From Megascapheus bottae (taxonomy: Eukaryota; Chordata; Mammalia; Rodentia; Geomyidae): a stretch of DNA of 64,000 nucleotides. Made by a program: the position numbers and the translations under genes. This document shows, one piece after another, positions 35,701 to 48,000 of this stretch. The stretch lies in the NCBI GenBank assembly GCA_024803745.1, contig JANJXV010000025.1:18367610-18431609 (forward strand), read 5' to 3'. The notes under the pieces are model-generated. The model made no database searches and had not been told where the DNA came from. It was given only the letters and a program-made list of their open reading frames with translations. The first letter of the stretch is position 1. Each line of letters opens with the position of its first letter.

Positions 35701-38700
35701 TGTTTTAGGAAGGATTGGTGATCTGGAAGGGGAGATTGCAACCATCTTGGTGGAAAACAACATTTCCGTTGTTCCCTTTTCCGAGGCTCAGGTCAGATTG
35801 TAAGAGGCTTTGGTCTAGGGACAGACATTTGTAAATACTATATGCCAATCAATATGTACTATCTAAAGCCAGAGAAAAATGAAAGATCTCTTTTTCCCAA
35901 TGTAAAATATTTTAATGAGTTGTCAGTTAAATGTCACTTATAAAAATTGGTATATCACATTAGATGATGCTTGTAAATTTAAAATACAAATCACAGATTG
36001 ACAGTAACCTTTACAGTTCAATAATAGTCCCCATCCATAGTATAAATTACAAATACAAGCCAGGCCCTAGTTGCGCATGCCTGTAATCCTAGCTATTCAG
36101 GAGGCTGCAATCTGAGGATTGTGGTTCAAAGCTAGCTGGGGCAGAAAAGTCCATGAGATGTTTTTATTTTTAGTTTTGGCCAGTCCCGGGGCTTGAACTC
36201 AGGGCCTGAGCATCATCCTTGGGCTTACTAAGGTTAGCGCTCTACCACTTGAGCCACACTACCACTTCTGGCTTTTTCTATGTATGTGGTACCAAGGAAT
36301 CAAACCCGCGTCTTCGTGCATGTTAGGCAAGCACTCTACCACCAGGCCAACTCCCAGCACTCAATGAGACTTTTTTTCATATAATTTTTATTATAATTAA
36401 TAGAAGGGTTACATTATATTAACCAGATAGAAGGTTCATTACTTCACAAACATTGATACCTTTTTTCATGTCTTGGTCCCCATTTCCCTCCTTTTTTTTT
36501 TAATCTCCAATTAACCACCAGAGAATCGAAAGTGGCACTGTGGCACAAAGGAGTAGAGTGCCAGCCTGAGCAAAAGAGCTCAAGGACAGCATTCAGGCCC
36601 AAGTTGAAGCCCCACAACTGATCCAAAAAAATCACAAATACAGTAAAAAGAAATATAGAGACATTAGACATTTAATTTTTTTTTTCTTTTGTGAGAGTTA
36701 ATGTCAGAGCCTCAGACTCTTGCTTAGTGTATTCTGCTCAAGGCTGGCACTCTACCCTTTGAACTACACCTCCACTTCCAGGCTTTTGGTGGTTAATTAG
36801 AAGTAAGAATCTCATCTGATTATCCTGCTCAGGCTGACTTCAAACCATGATCCTCAGATCTGTCCCGAGTAGCTAGGATTTCAGGGACAAGTCACCAGCC
36901 CTTGCTCATCTTCTCTTTCTTTTGAATTCAGATCAGGCTGAAGTCAACTTCAAGTATAAAATTAGTCTGGTAAAATCTCCACAGCTTTCAAATTGTGATA
37001 TTTTCCAACTGTGCTTAAAAATAATGTGTTACTATCTAGCCATGGAAGGCACTTAGGTTGAGGCCCAACTGAGCTCTGTTCCTTAACCAGAATAGCTCAA
37101 AAGGCTGCAGAAAGATAAGGGGAGGTGCCAGGAGTGTGGACTAGTAGTGGAGTGCTTGCCTACCATGCGCAAAGCCCCGGGTTTGATTCCTTGGTACCAC
37201 ATACATAGAAAAAGCCGGAAGAAGTGCTTTGGCTCAAGTGGTAGAACACTATCCTTGAGAAAGCTCAAGGACAGTGCCAAGACCCTGAGTTCAAGCTCCA
37301 GGACTGTCAAAGAAGAGGTGAACAGATTCTTGAATCTGTACATCACTCACCCATGGATAAGAAACTCATGTTCATTATCAAACTAGTTTAGTAACCTTTA
37401 CAGAAAGCAAAAATCCAATGAACATAAAACACAAGTTATTTCCACCATTTTCTGATCTTTTCAGATCTTCATAAATCTTGTTTTATTATTTTCACATGGC
37501 TGCATTTATCATACGTGCTTGTTTTCTGCCTCTTTGGTTTAAAATTATTCCTGTGTATTGGCATAGCCTTCTTATTTTTAGTAGTTATAATGAATGGCAG
37601 AAATTAGCATACCCCACTTTGCCTAAACATTTCTCAGTTGTTGGACATTTGGGTTGTTTAATTTTTCAGTATTATTTTTTTAAATGCTGTATTGCTCTTT
37701 TTTTTGTCCTTTTTGATCTTTCCCTTGGAATGTAAGATTTAAAGTGATATTAGCAAGTCAAAAGCTATATATATATATATATATATATATAGCTTTCTAG
37801 GGGCAGTGGTGGGTGTTAGGACTTGAACTCACGGCCTTGAGCACTTACTTGGCTATTTCTGCTCAAGGCTGGCACTCTATCACTTAAGCCACACCTTCAC
37901 TTTCCACTATTTGCTGGTTAATTGGAGATAAGAGCCTCTCAAATTTGTCAGTTTAGGCTGACTTTGAACTGCGATCTTCAGATCTCAGCCTCCTGAGTAG
38001 CTAAGATTACAGGCCTATAAAGTCGTTTTTGTTATAGACAGATGGGTCTCCAGAAGGCAGTGCACCAATCTATATTACCATCAGTAGTGTGTACATGTAT
38101 GTTGTTATTTTCATGATAACTTTGGGTAAAACAGGCACTGTAGTAGGAAAATATTTTAGAATATTTTATACTATTAAATTTTGATGTTTAACCTTAGTCT
38201 CCAGAAATTATTTGTTGATTTGTTTGGCAGCTCTTAGTGAAAATGTTAAAATAAAATAAAGTAGGAACTATCCTTCACAGGACTAGAATTTTCCCTTCCC
38301 TTTAGGCCTATTGAATTATAAATGGATGATTTAAATAGAAGCTAATGGAGAGCTATGCCCTGGACTCTCCTGGGTAAATTATCTTTAATGAATAAGCTTT
38401 TATTATTTGGGACATGTTGACTTTTTCAGGACTTGACTTGAATGATGAGCTCCACTGCATTTAAGTAGCTAGATCTTTGAAAACAGGGTACACTTTGTAC
38501 TCCCACAAGCCCCCCATCATTCTTCCTGTGACCCCCACAACCCAGGGGACTGGTGGAAGTCATAGCACACTTCCATTATACAATAGAGACCTTCAAGCAT
38601 GTCTTTCCTGAGTTGGATGCTGGCAGTTCCTGCCTATAATCGTAGCTATTCAGGAGATAGAGCTAAGGATCACAGTTTGAAGCCAAAGTTTGAAGTGGCT

Positions 38701-41700
38701 TGAACACAAAGATGCTCCCAAGCTCTGAGTTCAAACCCAAGGACTGGCACCAAAAAAAAAAAGTGTCTTTTATGGTTTTTTTTTTTTTCAGCTAAAATCC
38801 CAACTACTCAGGAGGAGGGAAGGAGGGATTGGGGTTACAGGATAGCCCAAACAAAACGTTAGCAAGACCCCTTCTCATAAATAGAGACATGACTCAATTA
38901 GTTGAGTAGCTATGTTTCTAGTTGGCCCTGAGTTCAAACCCCAGTGCCACAAAAGAAATGTGTCTCTTTTATTGACTCCTGACTTTCCAGAGCCTAGCTC
39001 AGTGCCTGAAACCCTTAGTAAATCATGATTGATCTGAAGATAACCAAAATAAGTGCACGCAGGAAGTTCTTGGGGATGAGTGATCATGGCTGACTGCTTG
39101 GCTCTACGCAGATGTGTGAGATGCCAGTGAACTCTCCAGAAAATCCCTGGAAGGTGAGTCCTGAAGAAGAAAAAAGACGGAAGGACTTGAGGAAAACGCA
39201 CCTCGTGTTCAGCATTGACCCCAAAGGCTGTGAGGACGTGGATGATGCCCTGTCCGTGAGAACATTACGTAATGGCAACCTGGAGCTGGGGGTCCACATT
39301 GCAGATGTGACCCATTTTGTGGCAGCCAATTCTTACACAGACCTGGAAGCCAGGACAAGGTACCGCTGACAGGAATCAGTCCTGGGGCCAAATGTGACTG
39401 AGTTTATATCTCTGTTCAAAGATTCCTGTTTATTATGCTATCCAGAAAGCCACATCCTGGGCTGGGAATGTGACCTAGTGGTAGAGTGCTTGCCTAGCAT
39501 GCACGAAGCCCTGGGTTTGATTCCTCGTTATCACATATACAGAAAAATCCGAAAGTGGTGCTGTGGCTCAAGTGGTAGAACACTAGCCTTGAGAAAGCTC
39601 AAGGACAGAGCCCAGGCCCTGAGTTCAAGCCCCAGGATTAGCCAGAGAGGAGAGGGGGAGGGAAGGAGAGAGTCTCATGGATTTTTCTGTTGGGGTTGGC
39701 TTTGAACAGAGATCCTCAGATCTCAGCCTCCTGAGTAGCTAGGGTGACAGGTACGAGACTCTGGCACCCAGCTTTGATATACTGTTTTATTTGTTTTGGT
39801 TTTTTAATAACAAAATTGAAATAGGTTGGAGTATTCTGCTTTTATATAAATACTGCATCATGATGCTCCAGTTTTGCAAGCTTCGTGTCCCTTGTCCTTT
39901 CCTCTCTCCCATCAGTGGAAGAGTACTGAGCCCAAAGCAGTCTCACTCAGAAAGTGGGCCCAGGGGAAGGTTTTATGAGGCAGTCTGCTGTGGTTTATGA
40001 AGAGCCTGCGCCTTGGGGACCCACACTGGGGTCTAGGCCATTTACCTCCTCCAGCATCACAGTCAGCAGCTTCTGCTGCAGTCTGCCCGAGGTCAGTCAC
40101 CAACCCTGTCTCATTCACAGGGCCACCACCTACTACCTAGCAGATCGGCGCTATGACATGCTACCCCCGGTCCTTAGCTCGGACTTGTGCTCCCTCCTGG
40201 GAGGCGTGGATAGGTGAGTTGAGTCTTTTCCTTTATCTTCACTCGGCCCTTCTGAAGGCTTCCTGTTTGTCTCTCATTTTCCCTAAACTCTAGCCAGTGC
40301 CTCTCACTGCGACTCTTCTAGCTTCTCCATTCCTCCCTTGCCTTGCTTATTTTTAGGCAACCTGATTTCTCTCCCTCCCTCCCCCTCTCCACCTTCCTTT
40401 CTTTCCTTCCTTTTCTTTCCTTCTCTTTATCATCCCAGTACTAGAGCTTGAGCTTATGTCCTTCTGCCCTTCTGCTCTCACTTGACTTTCTTGTTCAAAG
40501 CTAGCACTCTACCACTTTTGCCACAGTGCCACTTCTGGCTTTCTGCTGGTTAATTGGACATAAGAGTCTCACAGGGTTGGGAATGTGGCTTAGTGGTAGA
40601 GTGCTTGCCTAGCATGCATGAAGTTCTGGGTTCTATTCCACAGTCCCATATAAATAGAAAAGGCCAGAAGTGGCACTGTGGCTCAAGTGGTAGAGTGCTA
40701 GCCTTGGGCAAAAGAAGCTCAGGGACAGTGCCCAGGACCTGGGTTCAAGCCCCAGGACTAGAAGGGAGAAAATGGTATCTCACAGACATTTTGGCTTGGG
40801 CCAGCTTCAAACTTTAATCCTCAAATCTCAGCCTCCTGAGTAGTTAGGATTACAGATATATGAGCCATCGGTTCCTGCCCTGCTTTGCTTGCTTGCCTAC
40901 TTATTTATTTGCTTATTCTTATTGTATAATTACTAAGTGTTCTACTACTTGAGCCCAGTTCCACTTCTAGAATTCTGTTGGGTACTTGATGGTTAATCCA
41001 AGACAAGAGTCTGACACACTTTTCTTTCTGGGTTGGTTTTGAACCACAGCTCTCGGATCTCAGCCTCCTGACCAGCTAAGATGTCAGGCAGGAGCCCTGG
41101 TTGTTATCTTACCTTTCCCTTTTTTAAAGTAACAATGTAGCCACAAGATCATTCTACTTTAGTAACAGTAGTTTGTTTTTGGAAATTTGGATAGCTTCCA
41201 GTCTTTTACCATTAGGAACAAAGCTGTGTCACATTACTTTGAACCTAACTCACATTTTAAAACATCTGAAGGAGAACTAGGAGTGGAATTGGTGTGCAGG
41301 ACTCTTGCATTTGTGTTCGGATGGCTAGAATTAAGCTGCCCTCCGCAGAGGTCACACTCATTATATTTCCTCAGAACGCTGGCTTCCCCCAGGCCTTGCC
41401 AACAAGACGGATGACAAGTGGCAGCTTGCTTATCATTTGCATTTTTCCTACTATAGGAGGAGTACAACGTTTTTGTTTCCATGAACTACTTCATATCCCT
41501 TGCCCACTTGTCATTTGGGCTTCTGATCAATTACTCATTTAACGCAAGGGCTTTTTACATACTGGAAAATTAGGGTTTGAGAACATGAGTTGTGTGTGTG
41601 TGTGTGTGTGCACGTGCATGCGTATGTGCATGTACGAGCGTGTGCGCACACCTCCCTCCACTGGGGATTGAACTCAGGGCCTGGGCACTGCCCCTTAGCT

Positions 41701-41982
41701 ATTTCACTCAAGGCTAGCACTCTACCATCTAAGCTACACTTCCACCTCTGAATTTTTTGGTGTTTAACTGGAGATAAGAGTCTCACTGATCTTCTTGCCC
41801 TGACTCACAACTGCAACCTTCAGATCTCTGCATTCAGAGTAGTTGAGATTATAGGCTTGAGTCACCAGTGCCTAGCTTATAAGTAGGTTTTGGTAGCAGA
41901 ATGGGTCTTTGCTAAATGAACTTTTGCTCTTGTCATCAAGACTCTTGTAGCTTACTGTCATCCTGTAGGATTTTAAAGGCTC

Positions 41983-42016
<34 letters not shown>

Positions 42017-45000
42017 CTGTCCTGGGCTTGAGCTCAGGGCTGGAGCACTGTCCTTGAGCTTTCTCAAGGCTAGCGCTCTACCACTTGAGCCACAGCACCA
42101 CTTCCAGGTTTTTCTATGTATGTGGTACTGAGGAATTGAACCTGGGTCTTCATGCATGCTAGGTAAGCACTCTACCACTAGGCCAAACTCCCGGCCCTTA
42201 AAGCCTAGACTTGACTATCAGAGAACTGGCCGAATGCTGGTGGCTCACACCTGTAATCCTAGCTACTTAGGAGACCGAGATGTGAGAATCATGGTTCAAA
42301 GCCAGCCCTGGGCAGGAAAGTGTATGAGACTATTGCCTTCAGTTAACCACCAGAAAACCAGAAAAGCACAAAAGCTCAGGGACAGCACCCAGGCCCAGAG
42401 TTCAAGTCCCACAACCAAGTGGGAGAAAGAAAAAAAGAACTGTAAGGCAGTAATCAATATAAACTGACTTCAGATTTGTGCAGAGCTAATCAGACCCTAG
42501 TCTACCTTTGTTAATTTTTGTTGTTGTTATTATAAAAAGTGATGTATAAGGGGTTGTAGTTTTGTAAGTCAGGTGAAGAGTACTTTTTGGGGGGGGAGGA
42601 CAGTGCCATCCCTTTCCTCCCTCTCTCCTAGTTGTCCCCCCCAAAAAAAATAGTATGTTCAGGAGTCTGAGATCCGAGAATTAGGGTTCAAAGCCAGCCT
42701 GGGCATGAAAGTCTGTGAGTCTCTAATCTCCAATTAACCACCAGAAATTTGGAAGTATCGCTGTGGCTCAACAGTGGTGAGCGCTGGCCTTAAGCTGAAG
42801 AACTCATGGACAATGCCCAGGCCCAGAGTTCAAGCTCCACACCTGGGGAGGGAAAAGAAAGAAAGAAAAAAAGAAAAAAGAATCTCATGGAGCCAGGCCC
42901 AAGTGGCTCACGCCTGTGATCCTAGCTACTCAGGCTGCTGAGGTCTGACATTCACGTTTTGAAGCTGTCCTAGGCAGAAAACTCTGTGAGAACCTGATCT
43001 CTAATTAACCATCAAAAATCCAGAAGTAAAGCTACGGCTCAAGTGATTGAGTACTAGTCATGAGCCTCTAAGCTCAGGGACAAGGCTCAGGCTCTGAGTT
43101 TAAGCCTCAGGACCAGCAAAAAAAAATAAAAATAAAAATAAATAATAATAAAAGTCTCATGAACTTTTCTGCCCAGTCTGCCTTCAAACTGGATCTCGGG
43201 CTTTTTAGTATCTAGGATTACAGACACGAGCCGCAGGTACCTGGTTTCACATTACTTTCATTATTAAGCTCCATTTATTTGAAAACTAGAACTAAACAGT
43301 GGGGCCAATGTTCCTGATTTTGCAGGTATGCAGTAAGTGTCCTGTGGGAACTGGATAAAACCTCCTACGAGATCAAGAAAGTATGGTATGGCCGTACCAT
43401 TATCCGATCTGCTTACAAACTGTTCTATGAAGCGGCCCAGGAACTCCTGGATGGAAATTTCAACAACATCAATGAGATTCCAGAATTCAAAGACTTGGAT
43501 GAGAAGAGCAGACAAACCCGACTGCAGGAGTTAGTGTGGGCCATCGGCAAACTGACCGACATAGCTCGCCACATCCGAGCCAAGCGAGATGGCTGTGGCG
43601 CCTTGGAACTGGAAGGGGTAGAAGTTCGAGTACAGCTGGATGAAAGAAAGAACATTCATGACCTCATTCCCAGGCAGCCTCTGGAGGTCCACGAGACGGT
43701 GGCCGAATGCATGATCCTTGCCAACCACTGGGTGGCCAAGAAGATCTGGGAGAGTTTTCCTCAGCAGGCCCTGCTGCGCCAGCACCCGCCTCCCCGCCAG
43801 GAGTTCTTCACCGAGCTCCGGGATTGTGCTCAGGCAAAAGGCTTCCTCATAGACACTAGGTAGTTCTCCATACTGGGCTGGGTGCTATCCCTGAGCTTTT
43901 AGGGTCAAGGCTGGGATTCGACCACTTGAGCCACAGCTGCACTTCGGGTGATTTTAATACCGTATTAGATATGAATCTCACACTCTTTCCTACCCAGGCT
44001 GGCTTCAAACCATGATCCTAAACATTTCAGCCTCCTGACTAGCTAGGATTACAGGAAGGAGCTACCAGTCTCTGACCTTTATGGTTATTTTTGTTTTGTG
44101 CTTGAGCTTGGCTTATTTACTCAGAGCTGACACTCTACTACTTGAGTCATGCCTCTAGTTCAGCATTTTTGCTAATTAATTGGAGATATTTGAGACGTTT
44201 TTGCTTGGGCTGATTTGAACCTCTATCTTCAGCTTTCTCCTGGGAGTGAGCCACTGACATACGGTAATAACTCTTGATATTAAAAAAGAAGAGCCAGGCC
44301 AGGAGCGTAGCCTAGTGGTAAAGTGCTTATCTACAGTGCACGAAGCCTTGGATTCAATTCCTTGGTACTACATACACAGAGAAAGCTGGAAGTGGTGCTG
44401 TGGCTCAAGTGGTAGAACTCTAGCCTTGAGAAAATTCAAGGACAGTGCTCAGGCCCTGAATTCAAGCCCTAGGACTGGGGGAAAACAAAAAACGGCATGA
44501 GCCAGTGGCTCATGCCTGTAATTCTGGCTATTCAGGTAGGAAAGTTCATGAGAGTCTTTATTTTTTGCAAGTCCTGGGGCTTGAACTTAGGGCCTGGGCA
44601 CTGTCCCTGAGTCCATGAGCTTCTTTTGTGCAAAGCTAGCACTCTACCACTTGAGCCACAGCGTCATTTCTAGCTTTTTCTGTTTATATGGTATGGAAAG
44701 ATAAAACCCAGGGCTTCATGCATGCTAGGCAAGCACTCTACCACTCAGCCATATTCCCAGATCCCCATGAGACTCTGTGGCTGAAAGTGATAGAGCACTG
44801 GTCTTGAGTTCAAGCCCTACCACCAACAGAAACAAAAACAAATTCAGAGTAGCAAGTACTTTTAACTTAGTATTAATCAGCACGTTGCTCAAGAGATTTA
44901 AATTCTCACCCTTTGTTTAAACCTTAACATATCCACAGTAGGAAAGCATTGCTTCCTAAATGTATCCAAAACAAATCTCACCCGAGAGAGATGTACATAG

Positions 45001-48000
45001 TCAAAGCAGTGAGTGAAGAATCCATGGGAACTGGAGCCTACAGAAGGGTTTTTGTGTTCTTGATCAGGTCCAATAAAACACTGGCTGACTCTCTGGATAA
45101 GGCAGATGACCCCAATGACCCAATCGTGAACAAGCTACTGCGTTCTATGGCTACCCAGGCTATGTCCAACGCTCTGTACTTCTCCACTGGCTCCTGCGCT
45201 GAGGAAGACTTCCACCATTACGGTGACTGAGGCACTTCCTCTGTGTCCCTGAGTCTGAGCAGGAAGATTCAGAAGTATTTTATGTCTTAATTCCCATGGT
45301 TTGTTTTCTTTTTAAAGGTCTTGCCTTAGATAAATACACCCATTTTACTTCTCCCATAAGAAGATATTCCGATATGATTGTACACCGGCTACTGATGGCA
45401 GCCATTTCTAAAGACAAGAAAGAAGAAATTAAAGAAAAGTTGTTCAGCAACAAAGATCTGGAGGAATTGTGCAGACATATCAACAACAGAAACCGAGTAA
45501 GAAGGAATGTTATGTTTTTCAGATCTACTAACTCTGTGACTTTTTTGTGTGTGTGTGTGCCAGTACCAGAGCTTGAACTCGGGGCCTTGTGCTCACATCT
45601 GGCATTTTCCACTCACCAGTGGCAACCTACCATTTGAGCTCTGTCTCTATTTCTAGCTTCTTTGCTAATGAATTGGAGATCAGAGGCCTTTGAACCTTGG
45701 TCCTCAGGTCTCAGCCTCTGGATAGCTAGAGACCCCCTGGTTCACTACAGAGTTCTGTTGAGGCAGTGTACACATCTTTACTCACGTTTCATATTAGGGC
45801 CTGAATTCCTGAGTCATGTGTGCACAGACAGAATTCTGAGATCAATGACCCTGTTTGTCCTTGGTCACAAATATTCATCCATTTCCTCTCCAAAGATTTT
45901 GATGCAACAAGCTTGAAAAGTGTGATGCTTTGTTTGTACATCAAGTGACCATATCCCAAGTTTTTGGCCTCTAGAAAGTTTAATTGTGTAAAGAATGAAT
46001 TTTCTGCTTGGGAGGCTGAGAGCCAGGGATTGAGTTTAAGAGTCTCCATCTCACAGTGCAGCACAAATAGAACAGTAGCCCAGGCCAATCTTGGCATACA
46101 GTGAGACCCTCATAAATAACTAATCCTAGCCAAGTACCAGTGGCTCATTCCTTCATTCCTGGCTACTCAGGAGGCTGAGATCTGAGGATCGTGGTTTGAA
46201 GCCGGTCTAGGCAGGAAAGTGTGAGAATCTTATTTCTAGTTAACCACCAAAAAAAGTCAAAGTGAAGCTGTAACTCAAGTGGTAGAGCACTTAGTCTTAA
46301 GCATAAAAACTCAGATACAAGCCACACGCGGGGCACGGTGGCTCACGCCTGTAATTCTACTTACTCGGGAGGCTGAGATCTGAGGATCGAGGTTCAAAGC
46401 CAGCCCAGGCACTAGAAAACAGGAAATGAGACTGTGGCTCGTGGGTAGGGCAGTAGCCTTGAGCTGAAGAGCTTGGGGACAGCACCCAGGCCCAGAGTTC
46501 AAGCCCCATGAACCACCAAAACAAAACAAAAACTCAGATTCAGTGCCTAGTCCATGACTTCAAGCCCCAGAACAGAAATACAGGTGTGCATGCACACATA
46601 CACACACACACCCCATAAAATCCAGAACCCTGAGGGATGGGTGAAATGGCTCAAGAGGTACAGCACCTGCGTAGGAAGCATGAAGACTTGAGGTCAAATC
46701 CTAGTACCAATACCTCAAAAAAATGTATATATTTCATTTTCTAAGACTTTGATGTGTGTGCCAGTCCTTGAGCTTGAACTAGGTCCCTGAGCTTCTTTTG
46801 CTCAAGGCTAGTGCTCTACCACTTGAGCCACAGCTCCACTTCTGGCTTTGGCTGGCTCTAAGACTTTTTTTTCCCCTGGGGCTTGGGGCTTGAACTGTGT
46901 GCCTGGGTGTTGTCCCTGAGCTCTTCAGTTCAAGGTTACTGCCCTACCCCTGGGCCTGGGCACTGTCCCTGAGCTCTACAGCTCAAGGCTACCACCCTAT
47001 CCTTGAGCCAAGCCCCACTTCCCACTTTCTAGAGGTTCATTGTAGATAAGAGTCTCAGGTCCTTTTGTGCCAGGGCTGGCTTTGAACCTTGATCCTCAGA
47101 TCTCAACCTCCTGAGTAGCTAGAATTACAGGCGTGTGCCATTGGCTTTCTAAGACATTTTTGAAGAGATAATACTGGATGATTAGGTTCCCACAAAAATT
47201 GATTTAATCCTATTTCACTGTAGACTTTGCATGTTTTTGTTTTTGCTAGTCCTGGAGCTTGAACTCAGGACCTGTGCATGGTCCTTTAGCTTTCTTAAGG
47301 CAAGTGCTCTAACACTTGAGCCACAGCACCAGTTTCGATTTTTTCTGTGTATGTGGTACCAAGGAATTGAACCCAGGGCTTCGTGCATGCTAGGCACTCT
47401 ACCACTAGGCCAAACTCATGGCCCTCCATGTGTATTTTTTGTGCCAGTACTAGGGGCTTGAAGTCAGGGCCTAACACTTTCACTTGGCTGTTTTTTTTTT
47501 TTGCTCAGAGCAAGCTTTCCAATCACTTGAGCCACGGCTGCACTTCTGTCATTTTTGGTAATTAACTGGTAGCCTGCCTGGGCTGGCTTCAAACAATGAT
47601 CCTCAGATCTCAGTCTGAGTAGCTAGGATGACAGGAGAGTGCCACTGGTGCCCAACTGGGTCGCTGATTCCAAAGTCACTGCTTCAGCTTCCTCCCAGGT
47701 CAGAAAGACTGAGCGTGCAGGGCTGTGCTTCTTTTCAGGCAGCCCAGCACTCTCAGAAGCAGTCCACTGAGCTCTTCCAGTGCATGTACTTCAAAGACAA
47801 AGACCCTGACACAGAGGAGCGCTGCATAGCCGACGGGGTTATTTACTCCATTCGAACAAATGGCGTGCTTGTGTTTATTCCAAGGTATGTTACAGTGAAC
47901 GCAGCAGTTACCTAGGAAGAAAAGTGCAACGTAATACATTTGGTATCATTAAGATATTTCTTGGCTGGGCGTAGCTTGGTGGTAGAATGCATGCTTAGCA

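Larger units (their letters stand above)
36058..36640 (+). repeat. Class S SINE host with two nested inserts
   Basis: Host pieces are 36058-36160 and 36492-36640. Both inserts sit at the linker hot spot. Confidence 0.85.
37430..38130 (-). mobile_element. Ancient L1 fragment, interrupted by SINE
   Basis: Antisense L1M-type signatures, such as GTTGTTGGACATTTGGGTTG at about 37640. The part after 38018 (CCAGAAGGCAGTGCACCAAT) continues it beyond the SINE insertion. Confidence 0.55.

Noticed and set aside
44949..45067. Upstream extension of DIS3L exon 13 in its open frame
   Set aside because: The sequence before the AG at 45066-45067 does not resemble DIS3L, and the phase fits only the shorter exon.
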